A stretch of DNA of 64,000 nucleotides, from the NCBI GenBank assembly GCA_949299115.1, contig CASFZH010000005.1:1-64000 (forward strand), written 5' to 3'. The translations under genes and the position numbers were made by a program. Origin of the DNA: an uncultured Helicobacter sp. GTDB lineage: Bacteria > Campylobacterota > Campylobacteria > Campylobacterales > Helicobacteraceae. Positions within the stretch are counted from its first letter, which is position 1. Each line of letters opens with the position of its first letter. Below are positions 37,992-48,421 of the stretch, piece after piece. The notes under the pieces were generated by a model, which saw only the letters and a program-made list of their open reading frames with translations, was not told where the DNA came from and made no database searches.

Positions 37992-38094
37992 CTTGCATTC
38001 CTAAACTTTAGCACTATCCTAAATTTATCATTATAACATAATATTAAAAAAATTAACCAACTTACACAATTCAATATAAATTCTTATTGGCATT

Positions 38095-39345
38095 TTAAAA
38101 TATTGCTCTATCATATACGATAAACCGTTTTCCCAACTCTTTAACTTCTTTTTTAACTTGTGTTTGTAAATCAATATTTTGAATATCTGACAAAATATCT
38201 GCTATTTTCTGCCCTATCCATTCAAATTCTTTTTCTTTCATACCCCTTGCGGTAAGAGCAGGAGAACCTATACGTATGCCGCTTGTTACAAAGGGTGAAC
38301 GTATTTCACCAGGGACTGTATTTTTATTCACTGTGATTCCAGCATTACCTAATGCAATATCAGCATCTTTGCCACTAAAATTTTTTTGCAAAAAATTCAT
38401 TAAAATCAAATGATTATCTGTCCCATTACTTACCAAATCAAATCCACGTTGCATGAGGACATCTGCTAATACCTTAATATTACTTTTGACTTGTTTAGCA
38501 TAAGTTTTCCATGATGGCTTCAGATTTTCTTGGAATCCTATTGCTTTAGCAGCTATCACATGCATGAGTGGTCCACCTTGCATACCGGGAAATACTGCTT
38601 TATCAATCTTTTGTGCTATCTCTTCATTATTAGTCAGAATCACACCACCACGCGGACCTCTTAGCGTTTTATGTGTTGTAGTTGTAACGACGTCACAATG
38701 TGGAAAGGGATTGGGATATTCTCCAGCTACAACGAGTCCAGCTACATGAGCAATGTCAGCCATTAAAAAAGCATTGACAGTATCAGCAATCTCTCTAAAT
38801 TTAACAAAATCTAATTCCCTTGTATATGCAGAAAATCCGCATACAATAATATTTGGTTTTACTAGCTTTGCATACTCCATAACCTTATCATAATTAATCC
38901 TTCCATCTCTTTCTACACCATAAAAAAAACTTTGGTATATTTTTCCTGTAATGCTCACTTTAGCTCCATGTGTGAGATGTCCACCATGACTTAAATCCAT
39001 TCCCAAAATTTTATCATAAGGCTTCAATAATGCTGCATATACGGCTCCATTTGCTTGGCTACCAGAATGTGGTTGTACATTGGCAAATTGACAGCGAAAA
39101 AGTTTCTTAGCACGTTCAATAGCAAGAGATTCTATACTGTCAACAAATTCACAGCCACCATAATAACGTTTATTTGGATAACCCTCGGCATATTTGTTGG
39201 TCAATATGCTTCCCATGGCCTCCATGACACTAGGAAAGGTATAATTTTCACTTGCAATCATTTCAAGATGGTCATTTTGTCTTTGCAACTCTTTTTGTAT
39301 TAAATCAAAAATCTCTGAATCTTGTTTTTCCATATCATAACTCAT
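38095..39345 (-). CDS. glyA: Serine hydroxymethyltransferase
   Basis: 416 residues. The PLP lysine is in [15 protein letters not shown]; other family markers are HSGSQAN, DMSHGGHL-like [12 protein letters not shown] and TTVPGE-like [11 protein letters not shown]. It converts serine and tetrahydrofolate to glycine and methylene-tetrahydrofolate. The start overlaps the lysS stop by 4 bases, so the two are translationally coupled. Confidence 0.97.
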   Translation of the reverse strand: MSYDMEKQDSEIFDLIQKELQRQNDHLEMIASENYTFPSVMEAMGSILTNKYAEGYPNKRYYGGCEFVDSIESLAIERAKKLFRCQFANVQPHSGSQANGAVYAALLKPYDKILGMDLSHGGHLTHGAKVSITGKIYQSFFYGVERDGRINYDKVMEYAKLVKPNIIVCGFSAYTRELDFVKFREIADTVNAFLMADIAHVAGLVVAGEYPNPFPHCDVVTTTTHKTLRGPRGGVILTNNEEIAQKIDKAVFPGMQGGPLMHVIAAKAIGFQENLKPSWKTYAKQVKSNIKVLADVLMQRGFDLVSNGTDNHLILMNFLQKNFSGKDADIALGNAGITVNKNTVPGEIRSPFVTSGIRIGSPALTARGMKEKEFEWIGQKIADILSDIQNIDLQTQVKKEVKELGKRFIVYDRAIF

Positions 39346-40859
39346 ATATGCTCCTCTATTATTGTATTATCACTATCCTCAATAGGCTTCATAGCTGGGA
39401 ATAAAATTACATCCTTTATGCTCTTATTATTTGTTAAGAGCATCACAAGCCTATCAATTCCTATACCTTCTCCAGCAGTTGGAGGCATACCATATCCCAA
39501 TGCCCATACATAATCTTCATCCATATACTGTGCCTCCTCATCGCCTTTTTCCTTTTCTGCTACTTGAGCTTTAAAACGTTCTAATTGGTCTAGTGGGTCA
39601 TTTAGCTCTGAAAATCCATTGGCAATCTCTTTGCCAGCAATAAAAAATTCAAATCTGTCGGCAATGTGTGTATTCGAATCGCTTCGTCTAGCAAGAGGGC
39701 TAATCTCAATGGGATATTGTGTTATAAAAGTCGGATTGATAAGCTTAGATTCCACAAATTCATCAAAAGCATAACTTAATAATTTTCCATAACTGACATT
39801 CTCCTCAATAGCGATATTATTGCCCTTTAGATACGATTCTAAAGATTCTTTGTTTTCAACAATATGTGATTCTATGCCACCAATTTTTATTATAGAATCT
39901 TTATAATTCATAATGGTAAATTGCGTAAAATCAATACTAAATTCTCCAAATGGAATTTGCTTTGGCAAATTCAAAGATTCTAAGAGATAATGCAAAAGCT
40001 CTTGCGTTAACGCAATAAGATCTTTATAAGTATGGTATGCCCAATAAAATTCAATCATGCTAAATTCTGGATTATGGTCATGGTCTATACCCTCATTTCT
40101 AAAATTTCTATTAATTTCAAAAATAGCCTCAAATCCTCCAACAATCAGGCGTTTTAAATACAACTCTGGTGCAATACGCAAATAACGTTCGACATTTAAC
40201 GCATTGTGATGTGTAATAAAAGGTCTTGCATTAGCACCACCTGGAATTGGGTGCAACATTGGTGTTTCAACTTCCAGAAATCCTTTATCTTCAAAGAATC
40301 TACGTATCGATGAAACAATACGGCTACGCATTTTGAACGTCTGTTTAACATGTTGATTCATGATTAAATCAACATATCTTTGACGATAACGCAATTCTAT
40401 GTCTGTTAGTCCATGAAATTTTTCTGGTAATGGCACAATAGATTTTGTTAAAAGCTTGAACTCTAACGCATGGACACTAAGTTCTCCTGTTTTAGTAACA
40501 AAAGGGAATCCATATACATTCACAATATCACCAACTTCTAAATTTTTTTTTAAGATTCCAAATAAATCACCAAGTTCATTTTGCGAAAAATAAATTTGCA
40601 ATAGAGCACTTTCATCTTCTATTTTAATAAAGCTTGCCTTTCCCATAAGACGTAAAAATTTGACTCTCCCTTTTACCCATACTTTGCAATCCTCCTGTTT
40701 TTTTTCATTAGATTCTTTACTTTTTAGATATTCGTATTGTTGTAAAAAATTGGCATTGCTAAGATTTATAGAGCAATCATTACGATAAGGATTCAAATTA
40801 TTAGCACGGAGGTTATTGGCTTTTTGCAAACGCTGTTGTATATAGATATTTTCAAACAT
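39342..40859 (-). CDS. lysS: Lysyl-tRNA synthetase (class II)
   Basis: 505 residues. The N-terminal OB domain binds the anticodon ([20 protein letters not shown]). Class II motif 1 is in [15 protein letters not shown], motif 2 in [14 protein letters not shown] and motif 3 in [11 protein letters not shown]. Length and motifs are standard. Overlaps cvpA by one base (TAATG) and glyA by 4 bases. Confidence 0.97.
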   Translation of the reverse strand: MFENIYIQQRLQKANNLRANNLNPYRNDCSINLSNANFLQQYEYLKSKESNEKKQEDCKVWVKGRVKFLRLMGKASFIKIEDESALLQIYFSQNELGDLFGILKKNLEVGDIVNVYGFPFVTKTGELSVHALEFKLLTKSIVPLPEKFHGLTDIELRYRQRYVDLIMNQHVKQTFKMRSRIVSSIRRFFEDKGFLEVETPMLHPIPGGANARPFITHHNALNVERYLRIAPELYLKRLIVGGFEAIFEINRNFRNEGIDHDHNPEFSMIEFYWAYHTYKDLIALTQELLHYLLESLNLPKQIPFGEFSIDFTQFTIMNYKDSIIKIGGIESHIVENKESLESYLKGNNIAIEENVSYGKLLSYAFDEFVESKLINPTFITQYPIEISPLARRSDSNTHIADRFEFFIAGKEIANGFSELNDPLDQLERFKAQVAEKEKGDEEAQYMDEDYVWALGYGMPPTAGEGIGIDRLVMLLTNNKSIKDVILFPAMKPIEDSDNTIIEEHI

Positions 40860-41449
40860 TATTGTCCCTTAACTTTCTTTTTGATTTCTGACTTTGCTTT
40901 TTCAATGACATTATCTACTTGCTCTTGTTGTTTTTTATATTGCTCTTGCAATGTTTGTAGGGAATCTAAGCTTACGATTTTTTCTGCAATTTCATACATC
41001 ATTGGATACGATTTTGTGCCTTTTGTAAAGTCTTTTATAGGCTGTTTTAAAAAACCAACTTGAGAAAGAGCATACACAACAAAGCATAGAATCACACAAT
41101 ACTTTAATGCAGCAAATACATAACCACCACAATAATTAATAATAGCAAATTCTGGCATAATAATAATAAAACGAGCGATGATAGCCCCAATAACCAAAGC
41201 ACCTATCCAAATACATGATAGAATCAAAACAAAAGCGAGAGTCCATATAATCGTTTCATTTTGAAAATGCAATCCTGCTAGTTCTAAATAATGTGAAACT
41301 TCAATACAATGGCGAGAAGCTAAAAAGATGCCAAGTGCCACTCCAATAACTCCCATAATTTCATGTATCAATCCATTCTTTAAACCACGTAAACCAAGTA
41401 ACAAAATTATAACTATGACACCTATATCAATATAATCGCTTGAAACCAT
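40859..41449 (-). CDS. CvpA family membrane protein
   Basis: About 196 residues. Four membrane segments in the first 130 residues, with the family-typical [21 protein letters not shown] opening, then a charged coiled-coil tail ([19 protein letters not shown]). CvpA-like proteins are linked to colicin V production, purine regulation and envelope stress, with no settled activity. ATG 41449, behind AGGAAAAATA, is preferred over a start 27 bases upstream. Next to lysS as in H. pylori. Confidence 0.9.
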   Translation of the reverse strand: MVSSDYIDIGVIVIILLLGLRGLKNGLIHEIMGVIGVALGIFLASRHCIEVSHYLELAGLHFQNETIIWTLAFVLILSCIWIGALVIGAIIARFIIIMPEFAIINYCGGYVFAALKYCVILCFVVYALSQVGFLKQPIKDFTKGTKSYPMMYEIAEKIVSLDSLQTLQEQYKKQQEQVDNVIEKAKSEIKKKVKGQ

Positions 41450-41497
41450 TATTTTTCCTAAACACTCATATAGCAATAAACTCTGTTTTTAGGTATT

Positions 41498-42490
41498 TTA
41501 TCCTAATTTTTCTCTAACTTCATTTAAAATGTTATCAACGTCCTGATTCTTTAATGAATTTATAATATCTTGCAAAACATATTCTATTTCCCCTATTAAA
41601 CAAGTCTGTGTACCATAAAGAATCTTTGTTGCATCAAGATTGCCCACGATATATTCTATCTGTAGATTTCTATCTTGTATAATTTTTGTGTGGATTCCAA
41701 TTGGTGATTGGCAGCCACCACCTAAAAGACGAATAAAGGCACGTTCAATATTACAACACAATCCCGTATCTTTGTGATGCAAAGATTCTAGAATCTTAGA
41801 AATGGCTTGATCCCTAAAATCTGATGAATACTTAGGATCTCTGCATTCAAGTCCCAATGCTCCCTGCCCCATTGCTGGCACTATAGTTGTGGTATCAAAA
41901 TGATAATGTGAAATCTCATTTTGTAATCCCAAACGATTTATAGCCGCACTTGCTAAAATAATAGCATCATAATCACCATTTTTAAGTTTTTCAAGTCGTG
42001 TTTGTATATTGCCCCTTAAATTATGAGTATCCACATCATTGCGTATTCTTTTTATCTGCATACTACGCCTCAATGATGTTGTTCCAACCTTTGCATTTCT
42101 TGGTAAAGCATGTATATCAGCATATTTTTCGCTTACAAAACAGTCTCTTGGATCTGCTCGTTTTGTAATAGCAACAAGCATCAACTGAGGGTCTATAATA
42201 ACTGGGACATCTTTGAGTGAGTGTACAGCAAAATCGATTGTTCTATTTAAAAGCTCTTGTTCCAATTCTTTTGTAAACAATCCTTTACCGCCGATTTTTG
42301 CTAAAGGTGCATCTAATATCTTATCACCTTTGGTTTTAATGCTCTTCAATACCACGCTAATGCCTTGTGATTCTAAAATTGCTTTTATATGATTCGCTTG
42401 CCATAGGGCTAACACTGAACCTCTTGTGCCAAGTATAATGGGTGATTGTTGCAAGGTATCTTTATATCTTTGAGCGATGGGCATTTGCAT
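41498..42490 (-). CDS. hemC: Hydroxymethylbilane synthase (porphobilinogen deaminase)
   Basis: 330 residues. Polymerises four porphobilinogens in heme synthesis. Key features are GTRGSVLALWQA, KGLFTKELE, AVHSLKDVP, GTTSLRR and the cofactor cysteine in GGGCQSPIGI. Slightly longer than most because of a C-terminal extension. Lies first in the minus-strand run to recG, 48 bases before cvpA; linkage as one transcript is inferred from spacing. Confidence 0.96.
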   Translation of the reverse strand: MQMPIAQRYKDTLQQSPIILGTRGSVLALWQANHIKAILESQGISVVLKSIKTKGDKILDAPLAKIGGKGLFTKELEQELLNRTIDFAVHSLKDVPVIIDPQLMLVAITKRADPRDCFVSEKYADIHALPRNAKVGTTSLRRSMQIKRIRNDVDTHNLRGNIQTRLEKLKNGDYDAIILASAAINRLGLQNEISHYHFDTTTIVPAMGQGALGLECRDPKYSSDFRDQAISKILESLHHKDTGLCCNIERAFIRLLGGGCQSPIGIHTKIIQDRNLQIEYIVGNLDATKILYGTQTCLIGEIEYVLQDIINSLKNQDVDNILNEVREKLG

Positions 42491-42812
42491 TCCTTATTGT
42501 TAAAGAATCAAATATATTAAGCAAGCCTTATCGTAACACATTTTTTTCAAGATTCGGCATTATTTTAGCAAGGAATCAAAGGATTTATTGAAACACCTGT
42601 TTTAACAGTTTCTTCATATTGTCTCTTGATTATTTAAATTATAAGCATCAAACTCTATATCATTACGATAACTAAAAGTCATCTTATATATGTTTACTAA
42701 AAATACTTTAGTCTATAATTATAATATTTATTAAATATAAATACTAAGAGTTGCAAATATTTATCAAAAGTATGGTATAATTGCTAAAATTATTGAAAAT
42801 TAAGGAGCAATT
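42491..42812. other. Divergent intergenic region hemC/htpG
   Basis: 322 bases without a gene. Holds the htpG promoter at its right end. I see no clear HspR (HAIR) or CIRCE inverted repeat. Confidence 0.5.
42773..42781 (+). promoter_or_regulatory. Extended -10 promoter of htpG
   Basis: TGGTATAAT ends 31 bases before the htpG ATG, an extended -10 element. Confidence 0.65.
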
Positions 42813-44651
42813 ATGGCAAAGAAAGCCTTTCAAACTGAAATCAAGCAACTGCTTGATTTAATGATTCATTCTCTCTATTCTAATAAAGAAATTTTTTTGC
42901 GCGAGCTTATTTCAAACGCAAGTGATGCATTAGATAAACTTAATCATTTAACACTAAGCGACGATGCCTATAAAACTATGGAATTTAAACCAAAAATTAC
43001 CGTTAGTTTTGATTCTGATAAAAAAATTATTACAATTAGTGATAATGGTATCGGTATGAATGAAGAGGATTTAAACAATCATTTGGGTACTATTGCAAAA
43101 AGTGGGACAAAAAGTTTTTTACAAAGTCTTACAGGTGACAAGAAAAAAGATTCTAATCTTATAGGACAATTTGGGGTAGGCTTTTATTCGGTTTTTATGG
43201 TAGCACAAAAAGTCATTGTAAATACTAAAAAAGCACTTGATTCTAAAGGTTGGACATGGATTAGTAGTGGCAATGGAGAATATGAGATTCTAGAATCAAA
43301 GAAAGATTCTTATGGAACAGAGATTACGCTATACCTAAAGGATGATGCAAAAGATTTCCTTTCAAAATGGAAGCTTGAGGATATTATCAAACGTTATTCT
43401 AATCACATTCAATTTCCTATTTTTTTACAATATGTTGAAGAGAAAAAAGAAGAAGGTAAAGATGCGATAAAAGAAAATAAGGAAGAACAAGTTAATAATG
43501 CCAAAGCACTCTGGACATTACCAAAAAGTGAACTCAAAAAAGAAGATTATGAAGAGTTTTTCTCTACGATTTCTTATGATAGAGAAAAGCCAATGAGCTA
43601 TATACACACACTTGCGGAAGGTAAATTGCAATATAAAAGTCTTTTTTATATTCCATCTACACCGCCATTTGATATGACTCGTATAGATTATAAATCACAT
43701 GTTAAATTGTATGTTAAACGGGTATTTATCACTGATGATGATAAGGAATTATTGCCTTCTTATTTACGTTTTGTGCATGGTATTATTGATAGCGATGATT
43801 TGCCGCTTAATGTAAGTCGTGAAATCTTGCAAGAGAATACAATTTTAGAGCAAATCAAATCTGCTTCGGTAAAAAAAATCTTAAGTATGATAGAAACATT
43901 AACAAAAGATGAAAAAAAATATGAAGATTTCTATAATAAATATGGCAAGGTTTTAAAAGAGGGGTTATATAGCGATTATGCCAATAAAGATAAATTATTA
44001 AATTTTGTTCGTGCGTATTCTTATAAAAACGAGAAAAATATTAGTTTGAAAGACTATAAAGAAAACTTAAAAGACGGACAAAAAGGTATTTTTTACATTA
44101 TTGGTAAAGATTTAGATTCCATAAAAAATAATCCTATTTTAGAAAAATTCAAAGATTATGATGTTTTATTATTTGCAGATGAGGTTGATAATTTCGTGAT
44201 TCCAAATATTGGAGAATATGAGGGCATAAAATTATTGGATATAACGAGCAAAGAAGCGAATAGTGAGATACAAAATGAAATAAGTGAAGAAGTAAAAAAG
44301 AAATTTGAGTCACTTGTTGAATCTTTTAAGGGACTTGATGGTGTTAATGAAGTCAATCTTACACAGTCTATATCATCACCACTTGCCCTCACAGATGAAA
44401 ATTCGCATAATAATTATATGGAGCAAATTATGCGTCAAATGGGACAAAATATGCCAGAATCAAAGAAAAATGTTGAAATCAACATTGACCATGAACTTAT
44501 ACAAAAAATAAACATAATGGAAAAAGATTTGCGTGATAAATATTGTCTTGTTTTATTCAATGGGGCAAAGATATTAGAAGGGCAAAGCCTTAAAGATTCT
44601 AAGGGATATGTGGATAGCGTTAATGAGTTATTGCTAAAAAATCTTGCTTAG
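42813..44651 (+). CDS. htpG: Hsp90 family chaperone HtpG
   Basis: 612 residues. The GHKL ATPase site is present: LRELISNASDALDKL, ISDNGIGMN, GTIAKSGTKSF and GQFGVGFYS. The middle domain has LPLNVSREILQEN, whose arginine is catalytic. The C-terminal dimerisation part is normal. It refolds or holds client proteins in the cytosol under stress. GGAG before ATG; single gene with promoter and terminator. Confidence 0.97.
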   Translation: MAKKAFQTEIKQLLDLMIHSLYSNKEIFLRELISNASDALDKLNHLTLSDDAYKTMEFKPKITVSFDSDKKIITISDNGIGMNEEDLNNHLGTIAKSGTKSFLQSLTGDKKKDSNLIGQFGVGFYSVFMVAQKVIVNTKKALDSKGWTWISSGNGEYEILESKKDSYGTEITLYLKDDAKDFLSKWKLEDIIKRYSNHIQFPIFLQYVEEKKEEGKDAIKENKEEQVNNAKALWTLPKSELKKEDYEEFFSTISYDREKPMSYIHTLAEGKLQYKSLFYIPSTPPFDMTRIDYKSHVKLYVKRVFITDDDKELLPSYLRFVHGIIDSDDLPLNVSREILQENTILEQIKSASVKKILSMIETLTKDEKKYEDFYNKYGKVLKEGLYSDYANKDKLLNFVRAYSYKNEKNISLKDYKENLKDGQKGIFYIIGKDLDSIKNNPILEKFKDYDVLLFADEVDNFVIPNIGEYEGIKLLDITSKEANSEIQNEISEEVKKKFESLVESFKGLDGVNEVNLTQSISSPLALTDENSHNNYMEQIMRQMGQNMPESKKNVEINIDHELIQKINIMEKDLRDKYCLVLFNGAKILEGQSLKDSKGYVDSVNELLLKNLA

Positions 44652-44666
44652 TCTGAATACAATTAC

Positions 44667-44700
44667 CACAGAATCATCATGATAATGTGATTCTGTGTTT
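44667..44700 (+). terminator. Hairpin terminator after htpG
   Basis: CACAGAATCA (44667-44676) pairs with TGATTCTGTG (44688-44697), a perfect 10-bp stem with an 11-base loop, followed by TTT and an AT-rich tail. It starts 16 bases after the htpG stop. Confidence 0.75.
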
Positions 44701-44827
44701 ATATAATATTGTCATTTCTATAAACTCTCAAACTCTCCTCGCTTAAAACTCATAAATAAAATATTCTTAAATGTTAAAGATTATGTTACAATAGGTTTTT
44801 TTATAACTAAGGAATAATTGAGGAATA

Positions 44828-45088
44828 ATGATGAAAAGTATTTATATTGGCAACCTCTCTTACACTACCACATCATCTCAACTTCATGACTTATTTGCAC
44901 AATTTGGAGAAGTTATATCAAGCACATTAATTTATGATAATGTTACCAAAAAGTTTAAGGGATATGCTTTCATAGAAATGGAAGATACAAATGCTAAGAC
45001 TGCTATATCTATGCTCCATGGAAGTTTATTTTTAGGTAGGACTCTATACGTCAATGAAGCAAAAAAGAATAAAAATCATACTAAATAA
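44828..45088 (+). CDS. RRM-type RNA-binding protein
   Basis: 86 residues, a single RRM. RNP2 is SIYIGNLSY and RNP1 is FKGYAFIEM. Helicobacter, like cyanobacteria, carries small single-RRM proteins thought to bind RNA; targets unknown. Two ATG codons stand side by side (44828 and 44831) after AGGAATA, so the start may be one codon later. A broken infB fragment follows directly. Confidence 0.92.
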   Translation: MMKSIYIGNLSYTTTSSQLHDLFAQFGEVISSTLIYDNVTKKFKGYAFIEMEDTNAKTAISMLHGSLFLGRTLYVNEAKKNKNHTK

Positions 45089-45090
45089 CT

Positions 45091-45245
45091 ATTGGGCAAA
45101 TTGCAAAAGAAGATGTAAAACAACCAAAAGAAGTGCTTGAAAAAGCTAAAGAACTAGGCTTTACCGTGCATAGCACAAAGTGTGTATAGGGACGCTTAGT
45201 AAAGAACAGGCTATCATATTGCAGACTGTCTATGTAAAAACATAA
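45091..45245 (+). pseudogene. Stray fragment of the infB 5' end (IF2_N domain)
   Basis: The frame reads IGQIAKEDVKQPKEVLEKAK then ELGFTVHSTK, and after a frameshift TLSKEQAIILQT. This aligns with the first 55 residues of the infB product in this window (PKEVLEKAKELGF is identical, SLSEEQASILYD corresponds). Nucleotide similarity to 58250-58390 is also strong. A stop and a frameshift interrupt it, so it is a decaying partial duplicate. Confidence 0.8.
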
Positions 45246-45331
45246 TGACATAAAATAAGCAAACACATTACCTAGAATCTACCATCTACCAATCATATAC
45301 CATCATATAAACACAATGTAGCAAAGCAATA

Positions 45332-45340
45332 TGATATAAT
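45332..45340 (+). promoter_or_regulatory. Extended -10 promoter of ruvA
   Basis: TGATATAAT lies 30 bases before the ruvA start codon. Confidence 0.6.
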
Positions 45341-45370
45341 AATTACTTAATTTTACAATCTAGGATATTT

Positions 45371-45940
45371 ATGATAATAAGATTAAAAGGTATTATTGAA
45401 AAACTTCTGCCAACAAGTGTCGAATTGGAGGTGCATGGAGTTACATATTATATCGAGATTTCTTTACTAACAAGCTCTGCATTACAAAACAAGGCTGAAA
45501 CCACACTAGAGATTTGCCAGATTATTCGTGAAGATGCCAATTTGCTTTATGGATTTATTACGAAACAAGAAAGAGAAATATTTTTGCAGATTCTAAAGGT
45601 TAATGGTGTTGGGGCAAAAATGGCTCTATCGATTCTCTCTCATTATTCTGTTGAACAGTTTCTTGCTATTGTGCAAACAAGTAATCTTAGTGCATTAAAA
45701 AATGTAAAGGGAATTGGAGCAAAAATCGCTAGTAAAATAATGCTTGAATTAGCAGGATACACACAAAGCATACAATCCCAAGATAACAATGATAATATGA
45801 AATTTGCCTATGAGGCACTTATGGCACTTGGATTTAAAGACTCTGAAATACATCTTGCCTTACAATCTCTTGATTCACATTCACTTACCCTACCCCCAAA
45901 TGAAATGGTAAAACTTGCACTCAAAAATATGAAAAAATAA
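45371..45940 (+). CDS. ruvA: Holliday-junction DNA helicase subunit RuvA
   Basis: 189 residues. OB-like domain I, then two helix-hairpin-helix motifs (LQILKVNGVGAKMALSIL and LKNVKGIGAKIASKIMLEL), and a C-terminal RuvB-binding helical domain (YEALMALGFKDSEIHLAL). It binds Holliday junctions and loads RuvB. Length is normal. Confidence 0.97.
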   Translation: MIIRLKGIIEKLLPTSVELEVHGVTYYIEISLLTSSALQNKAETTLEICQIIREDANLLYGFITKQEREIFLQILKVNGVGAKMALSILSHYSVEQFLAIVQTSNLSALKNVKGIGAKIASKIMLELAGYTQSIQSQDNNDNMKFAYEALMALGFKDSEIHLALQSLDSHSLTLPPNEMVKLALKNMKK

Positions 45941-45944
45941 TGAT

Positions 45945-46973
45945 GTGGGCTATGCTATGCCATATACCATGAAACAAATGCTTCCTTTTTTCATAATGAT
46001 TTACCAAAAATTCCTTATTAATATTATTTTGTGTGCTATCAGGCATTTGTGTACAAAAATCATTCACAATGTGTACGCTTTTAGCATATTAAGCCTATGT
46101 AGCATACAAGAAACTTTTGGTGCAGATGTATTTATTCCTCTGTATGATGAAGCACTCAACCAAGAATCTAATGTGATAAATTCTCAAATAAATAGGAATA
46201 AACTAATCCCAATTAATCCAAAACAATCTGGCATATCGCTACATTATATCAACTCATTTATGCAACATTCTTCATTTGATATTATCTCACATGGTGCTGG
46301 TATAGAATACAACACGATTTTACAAAACACCTCACATTATGATATATTATTTTCTTATCAAGTAAATTTTGCCCATACTACCCTACAATCAGATACATAT
46401 AGAAGAGATTCTAGTTTGAGTATCGGGACATTCGGTGCTTTTGATTTTTTATTTAATCAAACACAAAAAGGTCATCATGTTATAAGCATGGATTTTGGCT
46501 ATTCTGCTGGTATTCCACAAAATACAAATAGTATGTTCGATGAACACACTGTGCTTATAAATTTGGATTATGGATACCATTTCACCTATCAACAATTTTC
46601 ATTTATGCCATATATTCGTTTGGAAAGTTACATATTTTTTCCAACGCAATATCGTCATAATATCGCTATTGATGGCGGTATGAATGCAATTATTGGTCTT
46701 AAAAGTATTTGGGATATATCTCTATTTGAATGTAGCTTTGCTTTTGGTTTTTTGAGTGATTTGAATGTATCTGGTTCAAGTGTTGGAATCTTGGCTGATA
46801 ATACCATTGTATATGATACAGACGGAATAAGCAATGGAATCTTTGCAGAACTGAATCTTGGAATCTTCGAATATAAAAATTTTCATTTTCTTATAGAAAC
46901 AAATGTGGGATACATGCTTTCATATTATGAAGTAAATATAAAAACCATGCTTTCTCTTTTGTATCGATTCTAG
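45945..46973 (+). CDS. Putative outer-membrane beta-barrel protein
   Basis: Up to 342 residues. After a long hydrophobic N-terminus with a likely signal peptide ending near ETFGA (about residue 60), the rest alternates polar and aromatic residues in short strands and ends LLYRF, a C-terminal aromatic residue typical of BAM-inserted barrels. The barrel resembles autotransporter or Hof/Hor-type barrels, but no family is certain. The start is unclear: GTG 45945 and ATGs at 45957 and 45969 all lack a good ribosome site. Probably a single-domain porin- or adhesin-like protein. Confidence 0.65.
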   Translation: MGYAMPYTMKQMLPFFIMIYQKFLINIILCAIRHLCTKIIHNVYAFSILSLCSIQETFGADVFIPLYDEALNQESNVINSQINRNKLIPINPKQSGISLHYINSFMQHSSFDIISHGAGIEYNTILQNTSHYDILFSYQVNFAHTTLQSDTYRRDSSLSIGTFGAFDFLFNQTQKGHHVISMDFGYSAGIPQNTNSMFDEHTVLINLDYGYHFTYQQFSFMPYIRLESYIFFPTQYRHNIAIDGGMNAIIGLKSIWDISLFECSFAFGFLSDLNVSGSSVGILADNTIVYDTDGISNGIFAELNLGIFEYKNFHFLIETNVGYMLSYYEVNIKTMLSLLYRF

Positions 46974-47070
46974 CTTCAATAGGTTTATTGTAAATTACAC
47001 ATTGTTAAAATGTCTTTACAGTAGTAAGATTTTAGAGTTACAAATGTGGTATAAACCGTATTGCATTGTA

Positions 47071-48306
47071 TTAAAAACCTAAATCTTGCATAGCTGCATC
47101 AAGTTTGTCAATCATCACATCAATATCATGTTGAGATACAATAAGCGGTGGGGCAAAACGCAAACTATTATCTCCTGCAGGAAGCAAAATGAGACCGTGC
47201 TCTAACGCTTTAGCAACAATTCTTGTATTTTCTATGCCATTATTGTGAATTGTGTTTCCTTCATCAGATTTTTGTATCCATAATCCTTGCAAGAGTCCCA
47301 TGCCTTGTCGCTTTATAAAGATAGGGTATTTCTGCCTACACATATCAAGCTTTTTAGCAAGATATTCACCCATTATTTGGGCATTTTGAATAATATTTTC
47401 ACGTTCAAAAATTTCAAAAACAGCATTGATTCCAGCACACACAAGAGGATTCCCACCGTATGTACTACCGTGGTCGCCTATAGTTAAAGAAGATGTTGCA
47501 ACTTTTTCATTTACACCAAAAGCCCCAACAGGCACACCGTTACCCAATCCTTTTGCAGTAGTAAAAATATCCGGTAGTATGTTAAAATGTTGCCATGCAA
47601 ACATTTTGCCACTTCTCCCCATGCCACATTGAATCTCATCTAAAATCAACAAAATATCATTGTCATCACAAATTTTTCGTATTTTTTTCATACAATCTTT
47701 ATTAATAGGCGTAATACCTCCTTCACCTTGAATAGTCTCCAATATAATGGCACAAGTTTGAGAATCTATATTTTGTTCAAGACTTGCAATATTATTAAAT
47801 TCTGCAAAGCGAATACCCTCTAAAAGTGGTTTAAATGGTTCTTGATATGCTGTATTACCCGTAATAGATAATGAGCCTAAGCTCCTACCATGAAAACTTT
47901 GATGAAATGCGATAATATTATGTTTATGATGTTTATCACGTAAGAAAGCATATTTTTTAGCAACTTTTATAGCTCCCTCATTTGCTTCAGTCCCAGAATT
48001 CGTAAAAAATACCTTATCCATTTGACTCATTTCACAAAGTTTCTGTGCTGCCAAGATAGAAGGGATATTATAAAAAAGATTGGAAGTATGTATTATAGAA
48101 TCAATTTGTTTTTTTAATATCTCATTAAAATCTTTATGTCCATACCCTAAGGCACAAACAGCAACCCCAGCTCCAAAATCTAAATATTCCTTACCCTGTG
48201 TATCATAAAGATACATTCCTTTGCCAGATTCCAAAATAATCTGCGAACGTTTATATGTCCTAAATATGAAATCCTCTGCTTGTGTGATAAGAGAATCAGT
48301 TTGCAT
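47071..48306 (-). CDS. argD: Acetylornithine aminotransferase
   Basis: 411 residues, class III PLP aminotransferase. LDFGAGVAVCALGYGH, FFTNSGTEANEGAIK, FHGRSLGSLS, LILDEIQCGMGRSG and the PLP lysine in TTAKGLGNGVPVGA are all present. Works in arginine synthesis (and possibly succinyl-diaminopimelate transamination). Length is normal. Alone on the minus strand between rimM and an outer-membrane gene. Confidence 0.94.
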   Translation of the reverse strand: MQTDSLITQAEDFIFRTYKRSQIILESGKGMYLYDTQGKEYLDFGAGVAVCALGYGHKDFNEILKKQIDSIIHTSNLFYNIPSILAAQKLCEMSQMDKVFFTNSGTEANEGAIKVAKKYAFLRDKHHKHNIIAFHQSFHGRSLGSLSITGNTAYQEPFKPLLEGIRFAEFNNIASLEQNIDSQTCAIILETIQGEGGITPINKDCMKKIRKICDDNDILLILDEIQCGMGRSGKMFAWQHFNILPDIFTTAKGLGNGVPVGAFGVNEKVATSSLTIGDHGSTYGGNPLVCAGINAVFEIFERENIIQNAQIMGEYLAKKLDMCRQKYPIFIKRQGMGLLQGLWIQKSDEGNTIHNNGIENTRIVAKALEHGLILLPAGDNSLRFAPPLIVSQHDIDVMIDKLDAAMQDLGF

Positions 48307-48421
48307 ACATATCCTTACAAATGGGTTAAGAGTTTATGTTATGATTATAACAAAAGTTTGCATAAGATACTATAAGGTAAGAATAAAACACTGAACTTTC
48401 GTGATTACAATAAAAATAATA

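Noticed and set aside
42491-42812. HspR or CIRCE type operator before htpG
   Set aside because: No convincing inverted repeat matching either box was visible; only the extended -10 is supported.
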